37,828 nt of DNA, from NCBI GenBank assembly GCA_018398765.1, contig JAHBMJ010000971.1:1-37828 (forward strand). Reading direction: 5' to 3'. The translations under genes were made by a program, and so were the position numbers. This document shows, one piece after another, positions 10,309-21,896 of the stretch. The DNA is from Chromera velia (lineage: Eukaryota; Sar; Chromeraceae). Within the stretch, counting starts at the first letter, position 1, and each line of letters opens with the position of its first letter. A model generated the notes under the pieces. It was not told the origin of the DNA and searched no databases. It saw nothing but the letters and a program-made list of their open reading frames with translations.

Positions 10309-11854
10309 TGTATGTGTCGCTCTTTGGAGGTTTGTTCTTCGAGAACGGGATTATGATGGGCTTCCTGAATGAGTATCTGCGATCTCAATGGTCCTCTTTC
10401 TCCAAACAAAAGTGAATGCATGCATGTAGATCACTTTCGCCCAATTAAAATGATCTTGCATGTGCGCAGACGGACTGTGAGATCTCCCGGAATCTGGCCG
10501 AGCTCCACAACTTCGCTTTTTCCATCGGGCTGGTGCTCCTTGTGCTGAACCCCTTCGGCAAGATCGCCCTGACCTTCGCTCCTGTGGCAGTTGGTATCGA
10601 GGCCTCGTACCTCCACAAGGTTGAGCCTAGGTGGAGGGGAGTCGCCAAGGCCTGTCTGAGAACTTGCCTGACCTTCGGGGTGGCAGCTGTGGTGGCTGTG
10701 GTCCCTTCTTTTGAGCAGGTGAGTAGGTGCGTCTGCATGCCATCCTTCCTTGCGGGACTTTCATGCATGATCATTGGTTGTGTTATAGTGGGCGCGTGTG
10801 CGTGAGGTTGTGTGTGTCCCCTCGGCAACCACGCACATGCAGCCGGTCAACGGATTTCTTGACGTGAATCAGACGCTCCTTATACAACATGTATGTGCTG
10901 TTGGATGCAGAATCAATCACGTGTTTGTGTGTGTTGCGGGACAGGGCATGGAAGGACAGGAAAGGAAGGGAACAAAATGAACACAAAAAGTGGTGCAGCC
11001 AGCCTCCTTTGACCATGCAGCTGCATGGCTGTCCAAAGGTGAAGCCGGCTTGTTTTTTTCCTGTCCGAGACAAATCTTCTCTGTTTGATGTGCCTGCTGT
11101 CACTCACATGCGTGCCTTGTCAAACTGCACAGTTTCTTTCTTTGTTTGTTTCTTTCTGTGTGTATACGTGCAGGTGACTGCCTTCATCGGTGCCCTGTTC
11201 ACGATTCCCATTTCTCTCACCCTGCCCTGCGCAATCTATCTCAAGTTCTTCGGACACCGCATCGGCTTAGCAAAGAAGGTCTGTTGATTTGATTGACAGC
11301 TAGGGGGAGAGGATTTGATGAGACATTGAATGCAAACAAACGGTTTGCCATCCATCCAGAATTTGGTGACGTTTTGCGTATTTGAAACACTCCTTTCGCG
11401 CTCGACACAACCAGGAGAGAAGGAATACAAATGATCGAGTTGCAAGACCGGGATTGGCCCTTCTCTTCTTCTCGTCAAACGGGACTGTCAAGAAGTAATC
11501 GGAAGGGAAGGGACTCCTTCCGAAGCAAAGGAAGGATTCGGGAGGGGAGAAAGGAAGTGCGCGGCTCGGTGTGCAGTCGTCTATATTGATTGATGATGTG
11601 CTCCCTTTCGGTGGTCATGTTTCTGTCGAGAGGTCTTCTTTCACGAGACATATGTCTTCATACGGAAATGCACATATATGAGTTGCATGCAAACCGGGGT
11701 GTGAAATGCCTTTCTGCCTGAGTCTGCCTTTAATTCCCTTTTCTTCTCTCTCTGCTTGCAGAGCGTCCTGGTGGGACTTGCCGTCCTCTCCTTGGTGCTT
11801 GTCCCAGTAGGCCTCGTGGGAGTGATTGCCTTGGAGGGAATGAAGGGGAATTAA
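6243..11854 (+). CDS. AAAP/AVT-type amino acid transporter, nine exons, 584 aa
   Basis: Exons: 6243-6492, 6736-7225, 7813-7930, 9077-9155, 9491-9672, 10067-10255, 10470-10718, 11174-11278, 11762-11854. Total 1755 nt with every splice phase consistent; TAA at 11852-11854. ATG 6243 is the first Met after an in-frame stop at 6228. Residues 1-185 are a hydrophilic, probably cytosolic extension. The membrane domain begins at SLFASIFNSVNVLVGVGLLS (about 186-205), the family's first helix. Further hydrophobic segments lie near 215-236, 263-286, 323-350, 377-400, 410-432, 448-470, 500-515, 520-545 and 555-575. GFSGHSCFPLIYSSL (about 386-400) and LGYLMFG (about 428-434) are typical AVT signatures. The family moves neutral amino acids with protons, often at the vacuole or plasma membrane; substrate and location here are unknown. 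Donors vary (GTAAGT, GTCAGT, GTAGGC, GTGGGT, GTGAGT, GTCTGT); acceptors are mostly TGCAG. Confidence 0.93.
7226..7472. repeat. TCAG/TTCA/TCGG microsatellite starting at the intron 2 donor
   Basis: Intron 2 of the transporter starts GTCAGTCAGTCAG and continues as alternating blocks of (TCAG)n, (ATTC)n and (TCGG)n to about 7472. The donor hexamer GTCAGT is itself the repeat unit, so many identical candidate donors follow one another. Every plus-strand frame through it is stop-free (Ser-Val-Ser-Gln and Ile-His-Ser-Phe repeats). Confidence 0.92.
7969..8008. repeat. CT then GT dinucleotide run
   Basis: A (CT)n run followed directly by a (GT)n run lies in transporter intron 3. The same CT-to-GT layout recurs right after the donor of intron 6 (10261-10311). 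Confidence 0.85.
8051..8335. repeat. three-copy composite repeat of about 115-130 bp in intron 3
   Basis: Three tandem, imperfect copies begin near 8051, 8157 and 8291. Each copy starts with ATGAAGAAAAGGAGGG-like sequence, then GAAACCATAYAGTCTGTC, a GTCT run, and a TTTGTTGC..TTTCTTT..TGTCTGTCGTGT tail. Related copies lie in another gene's intron at 30317-30350 and 31075-31145, so this is a dispersed family, not only a local tandem. Confidence 0.75.
8885..8987. repeat. 28-bp inverted repeat flanked by 17-bp direct repeats
   Basis: Arms 8904-8931 and 8944-8971 are reverse complements over 28 bp with one mismatch (core TTTCTTTCATACAGACTTCT), with a 12-base loop. Identical 17-bp direct repeats (CCTCTTGGGATTGGACG) lie at 8885-8901 and 8971-8987. 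The layout resembles a tiny foldback or MITE-like insertion with a target duplication, within intron 3 of the transporter. Confidence 0.85.
9298..9353. repeat. 28-bp perfect tandem duplication
   Basis: Two identical adjacent 28-bp units (starting GTTTCGTCATCCATCG) at 9298-9325 and 9326-9353, in transporter intron 4. Confidence 0.9.
10261..10311. repeat. CT then GT microsatellite at the intron 6 donor
   Basis: The donor GTGGGT of transporter intron 6 runs directly into (CT)n and then (GT)n, so this is a second intron whose 5' end is a simple repeat. Confidence 0.85.
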
Positions 11855-12590
11855 CGGGAGGGAGAAAACAGGTTTCTTTCCATTTTGTTTTTCTCAGATA
11901 AAAGATACTCAACGGAAAGAAGAGACATTGCGCAGGGGAAAGGTGGCAACACGGGAAAATTTAGTTCAAACCGCTGCAGATTTGGAATGTGAGAGGAATA
12001 GGGGAGAGAAACAGGAAGGGAGGGAGGAAGTAAAAGGAAAAGAAAGAAAGGATAAGGAAAAGAAAGAGCTTATCCAGACCAATCCACAGCGAGCAGCCAG
12101 TTGATTGACCTGCCTCGCCTCGAGGGTTGCTGGCAAGGAAAGAAGGTGCATAGGCCAGGGCTCGATGGAGCTGGGAAGGTTCCTTCCCTTCCCATGCGAT
12201 TGCATGCTGCAAGTAGTTGATTGATTCTTCTGCATGGTCGCACATCGATCGTCGATGAAGTTCGGGGGGGTTCCAACTTTGCCCTAGCTCGATCCTGCAT
12301 GCATGCATGCGCTTTGATGGGTCGAGGAGTCCAGTATACATAGCCCTGCAGGGGCGACTGTGTGCGCGTTGAGGAGGAAACGGCATGAATGTTTGTTGAC
12401 TTGATTTCAGGCTTTGGTGGATGGGATGGGAAATTTGCTTTCTTTAGTGAGTTGACGCAATTCATCAAATTGCTGTGCTCCAAGAGCCGAGCCAGATAAA
12501 CAGACAGACTCGGTTGGTGTGTGACCCGACCCTGCATGCACACGCATAATTCACTTCCCTCGAAGCGCGTCCGACAGAAAAAAAGAGAAT
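11855..12590. other. 3' flank of the transporter, no gene seen
   Basis: After the transporter stop codon there is an A/G-rich stretch (11990-12070), a TGCATGCATGCATGC motif near 12297-12310, and no exon-like frame with splice support. Part will be the transporter 3' UTR. I see no clear polyadenylation signal. Confidence 0.5.
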
Positions 12591-13129
12591 GAACTTAACC
12601 CTTTTTGAAGTAAAGAGGATTCTTAGAGGAAGGTATCGCTACTACAGCTTTTGTAGTCATTCGGCTTTGGGGTATCTGACTGTTTCGCTGCCCCTTGAGT
12701 CCACAGTAACGCTTTGCAACGTATCGCAACGCTGATGCACGGTTTCTTGGGGGAAAAGGATCAAAAGTATAAGGGTTCAGACACGGGCTGATCGAACCAG
12801 TGTATTGGTGTTTTACGTTGCGTCTTCTGTAACGCTCCATCTTCAGGTAAAGCTTCTCATTTTGTCCAAAAGTTGTGAATAAAAACTGATATAGAACTTA
12901 ATAAGTTAAACTGGGGCGGATGAAACTCGACTTGCAAACTCTGCAGTATGCGACTCGGATAGACAGTATCTTTCATATGATATTTACAGGTATCTACAAA
13001 AGCGCGTTTCTTAATTATAATCACAGTGTTCGTCCTGATAACAAGTCATCACTATATACATCAGTGACTAAACGATACTAAGCACGGCGGAAGCATCTTA
13101 ACTTAACAAGAACTACACTGTGCTGTTAC

Positions 13130-13595
13130 GAGTTACCAGCCCTTCTTAGAAAGCCTTTGGTTACCATGAAATTGGTAACCGAAATTTGGTAACTGGGGGG
13201 GTCTGAGGGGACTACCGCTACCCCGGTAATCTGGCCACAAATGTGTTGAATCGGGATCTAATATACGGGAAACACATCTTTAAAAACTGCCTACGACGTA
13301 AAAACAATCATTAAATTAAATTTTTAAACTTGTTTTGTCCAAGTTGTTTCTATAATATCAAAAACTTGACTTTAGCTTACACATATTTGTGGATATAAGA
13401 GAATTTTACAATAAATCTATTTTTATTATCCGATTTACTCACTACTTTGTCTAGTTGAAAAGAACGATTACCACTGTTTTGCTTACCAAAACAACGGTAA
13501 TCAATTGACTCTGCATAATTACCATAACCATGAAAATGGTTACCAAGCGGCCTAACAGCCGGTGGGGTAACCAAACTAAGTTGGTTACTCTTAAC
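13130..13595. repeat. cluster of GGTTACC / GGTAACC palindromic motifs
   Basis: The left end has GGTTACCATGAAATTGGTAA (a short stem with an 8-base loop) and TTGGTAAC. The right end has GATTACC..GGTAATC, CCATGAAAATGGTTACC and GGTAACC..GGTTAC stems. Motifs near both ends are related in inverted orientation, as in a decayed foldback element. I could not define exact ends or a target duplication. Confidence 0.5.
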
Positions 13596-13642
13596 AGCAC
13601 ATTATACATTCTTGACATTTCTTGTATATTTTTGAAATAGGA

Positions 13643-13764
13643 GGGGCATTGACTTAAAGTTTGTTCCTAGCGTCTGGCCTATACGTCTTTCGTCTCTTCC
13701 TTCTGTCCTGGTTACTGCTCTCGCTGCTAGCTCTCTCTCTCATGCGACCTCATACTTGACGCTC
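13643..13764 (+). repeat. dispersed repeat family, copy 1 (122 bp, truncated)
   Basis: The sequence from GGGGCATTGACTTAAAG to CATACTTGACGCTC matches, in reverse orientation, the stretches at 32443-32580 and 33222-33360, differing at only a few positions. This copy lacks the last 15 or so bases (CTCCATCTGAATGCC) present in the other two and runs instead into a T-run. Confidence 0.9.
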
Positions 13765-14300
13765 TTTTTTTGAAATCAACTTTAGGTTTTATAACTAGTT
13801 TTATAGCAACATTAAGCAACATAAAAAATTTAGTAAGACTAATATTTAAAAAACGTCTGGAACGAGCTAGAGTCAGCTGGTACTAGGCTCGTACTAGCGT
13901 GCCAGTGCTACTAGGCGTGCTAGATGTTGCGCAAGTGTTATGAAAATTACTGTAAGTGTTCTCATATTTTGCACCAAACTTCATAAAGTGAGAAAAAAAA
14001 CTTTAGGTATAGTTAAACTATATATGGACATCAATCAACATTAATACCGTACTACATACTGCCACTGGCAGAATTTCAATTAAAGAATCAATTTAGTGCT
14101 TAAGCTGTCAAGCTAGCTGCCACGTACTATGCAACAACTCGAAACCTAGCTTGAAACCTATTTAACATATACAAAGCCGGTCTTACAAAGCATTCAGATA
14201 CGCGGGTCCAAACTCGTATCTTCAAACTTAGAGCTTGAAAGCGAGAGATGAGTCACATTGTGGGAGGCTTTGGGTGTCTGACACCAGCCTTGGCTGAATG

Positions 14301-16110
14301 CACAAAGGCTTCCTCTCAATCAATCCATTTTACAGCAAGACAGGACAAGAGGGGGAGCGTGTAGACGAGCATCTATGGGACGGAGTGGCAGAAGATAAGT
14401 CATCTGTTGGTCAGGGATGAAGGGATGAACAGGGAACAACAAAAAAGGTGTGTGTATGTGTGAGAGAGAGAGAGTCAGAGAAGGAGAAAGAGCAAGCATA
14501 CATCTACAGAAGAGGCGCTTGAAGTAGTCTAGGTCGACGGAGGTCTTCCTTCTTTCCTTTCTTTCCTGGTTCATTGCGTGCATGCGTGCAACGCCTTTCT
14601 TTCCATTCTTTCATTTTCATATCAGGTCTCCATTCATTCATCAGTTGCAAAAGCGGCCCCGGCACGATAGGCAGGCCAGATCCTTAGCGGGCAGGGACTT
14701 GTCAGTACATGTGCTGCCGGGGTCTCTTCAAAGACTCTTGGGCCCTGCATGGCATTTGGGGACACCTGTGAGCCCAGCCAGAACCTTCCATGAGGCGCAG
14801 TGCTAGGTGGGAGTGAGTCTCGCAGTTTTTCTTTCGGCCAAAAGAGATAGATAAAAGCCAGCGAGGAGGGAGATCTCCCCCCTCCCTCCCGCCTGCCTTT
14901 TGTTTCCCTCCAACTCCCTCCCACTCACGCTGACATAATGTGTGAATCGATCGAACGAGGTTCTCTTCCTTCTCTCTCCCTCTTGATCAATCTACAGCCG
15001 GCCATTCCATCCATCGATCCGGTTTGCATCCACCCCCTGTTGGAACCAAAAGAAAGAAAGCAGATGCAGTCGAGGAAGGAAGGAAGAATCAGCCGAAGGA
15101 CTCCGCAAACACCCAACGAATCTCTCATCCCATCTTTTGACCGACCGACCAACATATCTGCCAGATCTTTCCCGGAAAGCCGCGGTCTCAAAGGAAAGGT
15201 CAGACAGAGAGAGGCCAGCCGGAAGGGTACCCTCCAACCAACCGATCCATCACAATGGGCCATGCAGTCGTACGGGGGGTCAAATGATGATGAAGGGAAG
15301 CAGAGAAGGAAGTGGGACATGCATGCATGCATGCAGTCAGGGAACGACTGGCTGGCTGGATGTGCCCCATTGCAATCAACCCATGCAGGCAGGTGCCCCC
15401 CCTCTTGACATCACATGAACTTTCCTTCCTTCCTTCTCGCGTCCGTCCTGTCCGCTGTGTGTGTCTGCGTGTTCTTCCCTGTGCCACTGACTTTCTTTCC
15501 CTCCACCCGCGCTCTATTGCGAAATCGACTCGCGTTTCTCTCTGCATGTGCTTCTTTGTGTCTTTCAATTCTGCTTCCTTCCCGACATTCTTTCCATCAA
15601 TATCGAGCTCGAGCTCTACCTCCCTCTCACATACGGGAGGGCGGAACTACGGACCGATCTGATCCTTCTCGAAAGGAATCGAAAAGAGAAGAAGAAAAAT
15701 CTTTCACTCACGCCAAGAAGGAATGGCGGGCGCAAAGAAGAAAGGAGGCCCAAAGAAAGGAATCAAGGGACAGGCAGGCAGGCAGGCAGGCAGAATGAAG
15801 GAGAAAGGGGGGGGGAAGCATTCGATCAGCGATGGATGGATAGATGGATGACGTGACGAGACGCACAGACAGGCAGGCAGACTGCATGCATGGGGGCAAG
15901 AGCAACATGCAGAGAAAGAAATTCTGTTCGGAGAACCTACGCATGCATCTTGCATGCTATACAGTTTCTTTCTTTGTGTGCCCCCCAACCTGACGCACGC
16001 ACGAGACCCCTCCTACCATTCTCTAAGTGCTGTCCCCATGCACAGGGAAAGGCTTCGACAGCAGTAAGAACGAACAGCACACCAGCAACAAAAAAGCAAC
16101 AATAATCTAA
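14301..16110. other. low-complexity spacer, no supported gene
   Basis: Strand-skewed DNA with purine-rich and pyrimidine-rich stretches and TGCATGCATGCATGC motifs near 15319-15335 and 15885-15960. One GC-richer island at about 14640-14750 could be a terminal exon on the minus strand: it follows CCATGCAG, carries motifs such as RVFEETPAAHVL, and ends in TGA. No partner exon was found, so it is not called as a gene. Confidence 0.4.
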
Positions 16111-16707
16111 ACAGGCGAAGAAGAGCGTGGGTGAGTAAGGGCATACGCAGCCTCAAAAGAAAGTGAAAAAGAGAAAAAAGGTGCCCACACAGAGAGAACC
16201 CGGCCATGCAGCAGAGGAACAAAGGTGCAAACAACCGCCCCTGCATACAGGCAGGCAGGCCAGCTCTTCTTTCTGCCTTTTTTGTTTCCGAAAGTCTTCA
16301 TTTCGTCCTTTGCGCTCTCTTTCCCTCTCTTTTCCCCAAGCTTTTTTTTCTCATCTCTGCATGCTCCTCTGCTGCCGTGATTTTTTTTTATTCTGGCCCA
16401 TGCAGACAGACGGACGGCCTTTTGTCTCCCGGAGATGTTCCATGCATGCAGCGAATGTTGAGTGAGTGCCATACACGTTTTTCTTTTATGATTCCGGAGA
16501 ACTTTCCATCGACCAGTCCGGCCATCCCTTCCCAAAACGCCATGATCAAACAGTATATGCACAAAACGACCGGCCAACCCACCCCCGTCTCCCGTCAACG
16601 TCCGCGACGTATAACACACCATGAGGTGGGGAGAGGAAAAAACAACCAGCACGACAATACCGACACTGCAGTCGTCTTCCTCTTGGATCATGCTTGGTTG
16701 GGTCTGG

Positions 16708-16752
<45 letters not shown>

Positions 16753-18660
16753 CCCCTCTCTCCTTCTCTGCATGCTGAGTGAGTGGGTGAGTGCTGATTC
16801 TGGAAGGAATCCGAAAAAAAAGAAACATCTTGGGGATGAGACGAAAAGGAAGTTTTTAACGAAGTCCGTCCTCCCCCCCTCCCCCTCACCCTCTCAGAAG
16901 ATTCATTTCTCTCCTCTGGCTCTCTTTCTGCCTCCTTTATTCCTCTGGAAGGAATGCATCATCGACTTGCTTGCAGATTCTTTCCTTCCTGCATCACTTT
17001 TATTCCTCTGCCTCTGTCTCTCTGCCCGTCTATCCATCTGTCTGTCTGTCTGACCACTTTCCTCGATCAACGAAACGAACTCGACAACAGGGTTGCTCAA
17101 GACAGTTTGAAGCCACAAAAACCATACAAGCACAGGCAGCGCAACGCAACAAACATTGCAGGCAGGCAAAAACTGATCTATGCAAGCAAAGCTGGAGGGA
17201 GAGAGATCGGAGGAAGGAAGGAAGGAAGGAATGAAGTCTTGCAGCTTGCAAGCTTCCTTCCTGCAAAGCTCCGAGTCAGTCCACGGGTTGATCATTTCTT
17301 TCTGAGATGATGGATGGATGGATGGAGGCACTTTTGGCTTTTGTGGTCTGGAGACGTGTACGCAAAAAAGAGGAAGATTTGTCACACTGTTGGCATGCCA
17401 GCCAACCAAAAAGAAGAGGCAGCACGAAAGCCCCGAAGTTCACTCCACGAACAATAAATAAAAAAACTTGGATGCACGGTTGAACGAGCAAGCCTTGAAT
17501 GTTGGCATCTTGGTGTCTGTTTTGTTTGTTCGTTCGACTGATTGATTGGTAGGAAAAACCGTGTGTGTCCGTTTTCTCTTTCCGGCACACGCGTGACATT
17601 TTCATCGCTAGAGTGAGTGAGTGAGTGCACTGGAGGGAATGGAAAGGAATGGAAGGAGTGACATGGAAAGAGGGACTGCCAGGGCGGGAGTTGCGTTGAA
17701 CGAGGGAGACGAGAGACAAAGAGAAGAAAAGTGCGTGGGAGGGGGTTCGACAAAAAACAGGAAGAGGATGAGGACCTGCATATGAGACCAATGTTTTCTT
17801 TCTCTTCGTTTCTTGCGAGTGGAAGGAAGGCAGATGCCGTTTGAGAGCCCGGGCTGAAAGGAACAAAGAAAGCCATGCAGTAGTGTAAAATTGAAAGGCC
17901 GTGAAGGGAAAATTGAAAGAAACAGCCTGGAGGAGAGGGCGGGGGATTCGAAACTTCGTCCAGGAAAAAACGAAGGAAACAAGGAAGAAAGGAGAGAAGG
18001 TCGCATTGGTTGGTTTACCTTCCGACTCATTTTTTTTTGCGTTGAAAGGATTCATTCGTTCGTTCATTCTTTCGATCAACGAAGCAGTCAAGTCAAACGA
18101 TTCTATTATTGGAATTTGATTGGATTTTCTTTTCTTCGCTTCTTCTCTCGATCCTTTTTGCTTCTTGCTTGCTTCTTCTTCCTTTTGTTCCTGCTCCATG
18201 CAGTGCATCGATTCATCCTGGACTCCGTACGCATGCGCCTCCTCGAAGAAATCACCTTTGTTCCTTCCATTCATCCGGCCAGCAAGTCACTTATCTTCGT
18301 TCCACCCTCGATCGAGGTCTCTCTCGTTTGAGGTTCCTTTCCTCGTTTGTGCCTTGAGGCCCCCCCCCTCATGATGCATCCATCAAAGTGAGGATCCTGG
18401 GTGCACGAGTGCATGCATGAATGTACATTCCGTCATTCACTCCTTCACTCATTCTTGCAACTTTCCGTCATGTGTTAGTTCTTGCTGTCTCTGCAATACC
18501 AGACAGACAGACAGACAGAGAGGCTTGTGCCTGACTGACTGACTGACTGACCCGATTGTATGAGGACTCTGATCACCATCCGCACTAGTCCTTTTGTCTG
18601 CATGTCCTTTGCTACACACCTCTTTTATCTGTTGTTACAATCAATGCTCGATTGATTTAA
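16111..18660. other. low-complexity spacer, no supported gene
   Basis: Contains a GTCT/CT run (16709-16753), GGAA runs (17212-17232), GATG runs (17308-17325) and long one-strand-skewed tracts. A possible plus-strand exon at 18202-18321 follows CATGCAG and encodes motifs like MRLLEEITFVPSIHPAS, but its donor (GTCTCT) is weak and no partner exon was seen. Long open frames here are products of skewed composition. Confidence 0.4.
16709..16753. repeat. GTCT and CT microsatellite
   Basis: An uninterrupted (GTCT)n run passes into (CT)n. It lies in the gene-poor stretch and no feature is attached to it. Confidence 0.85.
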
Positions 18661-21600
18661 GTTAGGTTCGCATGACTTCTTTTCGCATGCCTCGGTTCAT
18701 TGTTTGTTTCTCTCTCTCTCTCTCTCTCGCTCTTACTGTGTGTGTGGGTGTTTGTGTGCCTGTGGGTGTGTGTGGTGAGTCTAATATGGGTGGTGGAAAG
18801 GTTTCTGTTGCTTTCTACAAATACACCGTCAGCCTGTTGCCAGGCAGTACGCACGCCCTCCAGTGCGTCCGTCCACCCTCTTTCCTCCCTTCCAGTTGGA
18901 ATGCACGCAGAAGGTGCTGACCACCTTGGTTGAACGAATCTCGAGATGGATGAATGTGCGGGGAATTGCTTAAAAGACTGCAGGGCACTTAGCGCAAGAG
19001 ACGATAATGCCTCTGCTGGCACGTTCAGTCTACAAACAGAGAGAGGGGGGTGAAGGGGGGGGGGGGTAACGAGAAAGCCTCATTAACAAGCCATGCAGTT
19101 AAGAGGAGGGGAGAGGAGAGGAGGATTACAGAGAGGTCCAAAACCCATGCAGGAAGATGCAAACAAATAAATAAGGATCTGACACCCTGAGGGAGGGTCG
19201 ATTGATGCCGTTTCCGTTTGTCTTTTGACCTTCACACACAACTCCCCAAGCAGGTCCCCTCCTTTGTCGATCTGTCTTTTATCAATTCACTTCTATGAAC
19301 AAAAGGTGAGGACTTCTATGAACAAAAGGTGAGGGCGTAGAAGAGAAGTTTCCAAAATCAGCATACATGTCTCCATGCATGCATGCAGACAAGCAGGCAG
19401 ACAGGCAACAAAGTGGTCCAGCCGCCATCCCGACAGACAAGAAAGAAGACCCGTCGTCAGGCAGCACGAGAACATCTGCTCACTCTCTCTCTTCTCTCTT
19501 TTCCTTTCATTTCATGTCACTGAGATGAGATGATCGATCAAAGGAAACAGAACAGAAAAGACAGAGAAGAGCAAGACCACATGATGCATGCATGTGTTGA
19601 GGAAATTGAAGCGAGGGGGAAGAAGAGAAAGACTGACTGATTGCAATGTTTCAGAATTGGCGTAGACGAACGAAGAACAACGCCGTCACGGTGGATCGAT
19701 CAGAGTATGGTACAGAATGGAAAAACGGATTGGAAGAAAAAAGCCTCATGGAAGAGGCATGTCGACAGACAGGCAGACAAGACGAATTGAGTGTCAAAAC
19801 CCAACAAACAAACAATGGGAGAGAACAGTGGAGAGGAGTGGAAGTCATACAAGGGACGGACGGACGGACAATGCAAGGACAGATAGATAGATAGAAGGTC
19901 AGAGGATCAGTTCATCAACTGAAGGGAAAATTGAACGATCGACGGACCGTGTAACCTTCTGTCTATACCTCCTGTCTTTTTTCTCTTGTGCTCTGCAGCT
20001 ATTCAATCACTGATCGATCGATGATGCATCCCAATTCAATCAAATCAGGCCTGCCTGCCTGTGTTTCTCCTTCCCACCTCCCTCCTGCCAATGCAGTACT
20101 TCCTTCCTTCAGCACTCAACCAGACGAACAAAACAAGAAACACGTGCACCAGCGGACAGCTGCAAGTCAAAGAACGAAGAAGAAGAGCAGGCACTCCAAC
20201 TTAGGAGCACTGTTAGAGGCCGGACCGCAAAGAAAGCGCTCCCTTCATTCATGTGCATGCACTAATATGCGTTGCGAAGAAAGAGTTAGGAGAGAGGAAG
20301 CACTCCAACCTAGGAGATGCCTCGCCCTGTAGCCGTGTTCCCCTTGACGTGCTGGCTAATTCATTCAATAAAGTCAGGCAAAAAGACACGAAAGAAAGGA
20401 CATCAGTGTAGCGAATTCAAAAACGACAAAGACATTGAGACGAAGAAACGGAAGGGCGCAAGACAGAGAAGAGAAGTGCAAAGGCGATGCGGGTGGAGAG
20501 ACCGAGACAGAAAAGGGGAGAGAGGAAGAGAGAGTCGGTCTACGTGTTGAGCAAAAATGCAAGCAAGCGGGCATGCACAACAGGCAAGTACGTAGCAGGC
20601 AAGCACTGAGGAGCGAGGGGAGACAGGAGAGGAGAAAAGGATGCCGTTTTCCTTCTTTAGTGCTTCTTGCCTCTGGTCTTTGGTCTATCCCCTCTCTCGT
20701 CGTTCAAAAGAAGAGAAGAGTGAGGGGGCAGGAGGAAGAGGGAGAGAGAGAAAGCAAACCCATTGACATTCTCGCCTGTCACCTTCATCCATCCACCCAG
20801 CCACCTGGTCCCTGTCCTTTCCCTCTGAAGCATTACTGCTGAATTTCGAGTGTCTGATCGATAAACTTCGGGGACCGCTCAGTTGGTCCCGTCTCCGTGC
20901 ATGCGTCTGTCTGTCCCCCTATTTCCCCCCCCCCTTTCCTTCTTCGGATTCATAGAGCATCTCTTTTCCTCCAGTGCCTCCCAACCAAATTCTTCTGTCA
21001 CCATATAGGGACTCCACGCATCCCTGCAACAGGAAGGAAGGCTTTCCACTCCACTCCAACCAACCCCCTCTGTTCTGTCTTATTGTAGTGCACACATCTG
21101 TACGGTGAGACACCAGTGGAAAAGAAGAGAAAGACGAAAGGAGGAGAACAGGCTGACTGAAGAAAAAAGCCAGACGGTACAACCATGAAGCCATCCATGC
21201 CGATCGATCAAAAGCAGAGCACATGCAGAGGGGCTTCCACCCTCCCTCACTCGTTCGAACCCCTCCTTCCCCCCTTCCCTCGCTCAGTCATGAAAGAATC
21301 CGTTTTGATTCGATCAAAAAGAAGGAAAAAGACAGAAACAGAAGGCATGCTGTGTGCAGCTCAGCCCAGCAAACCAGAACGCGATGGATGACCCACAATT
21401 CTGCCTGTCTGTTGTCTCTCTCCCTTGCATGGTGGTTCCGTTCTTCGTCCTCCACACACGGAGGAGGAAACGCAAGAAAGGAACGGAGGTCACGGTTTCT
21501 CATCGGCCGACCGATCGGCAAGTGCAACCAACCCTGCATGCCCTGCTCCCTTCGTTGTATCCAACAGCAGGCATGCAGGCAGGCAAAGGGGACAATTAAT

Positions 21601-21896
21601 CGGAATGGAAAATTTAACCTGACTGTCTGCACACGTCTTCCTTCCGCAATCAATTTTATGACTGCTGTTGCCTCTTCACTTCTCCCACACATGCGCTGCT
21701 GGTGACCATGCCCTGTCTCTTTCTCCCTCTCTCTGTGTGTTCGTGTTAATTTCCATAGTTCTTGATCGCACACGCGCGAAAGGTCCGGCAAAGATTGACA
21801 GGCTAGCCAACCCCTCCCGGAGGCACACACAGACAGAGAAACGAAGAAATCATCTCTCTTGTCAACGGACAAACGGACAAAAGACAAAGAGAGAAA
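18661..21896. other. low-complexity spacer, no supported gene
   Basis: Holds CT/GT runs (18706-18775), a 23-bp tandem duplication (19289-19334), TGCATGCATGCAG motifs (19375-19389, 19583-19594), GATA runs near 19881, and a repeated GCACTCCAACYTAGGAG phrase (about 20188 and 20300). A minus-strand stretch at about 20935-21030 after GTTGCAG is exon-like in two frames but ends in poly-G. No gene is called. Confidence 0.4.
19289..19334. repeat. 23-bp tandem duplication
   Basis: Two identical adjacent 23-bp units (starting ACTTCTATGAACAAAAGG) at 19289-19311 and 19312-19334, in non-coding DNA. Confidence 0.9.

Larger units (their letters stand above)
12591..14300. other. AT-rich block with mobile-element-like features
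   Basis: Composition shifts to AT-rich from about 12840. It holds the GGTTACC palindrome cluster and the first copy of the three-copy dispersed repeat, both listed separately. A minus-strand open frame at 12595-12840 (81 codons) has no recognisable domain and I do not call it a gene. This block resembles those at 2.1-3.5 kb and 31.7-34.5 kb. Confidence 0.55.

Noticed and set aside
16470-16640. Possible minus-strand exon with GVLYVADVDGRRGW
   Set aside because: Three frames are comparably open and no splice partner was found.
17276-18274. 332-codon minus-strand frame
   Set aside because: Biased composition in a pyrimidine/purine-skewed stretch with no domain, and alternative frames are equally open.
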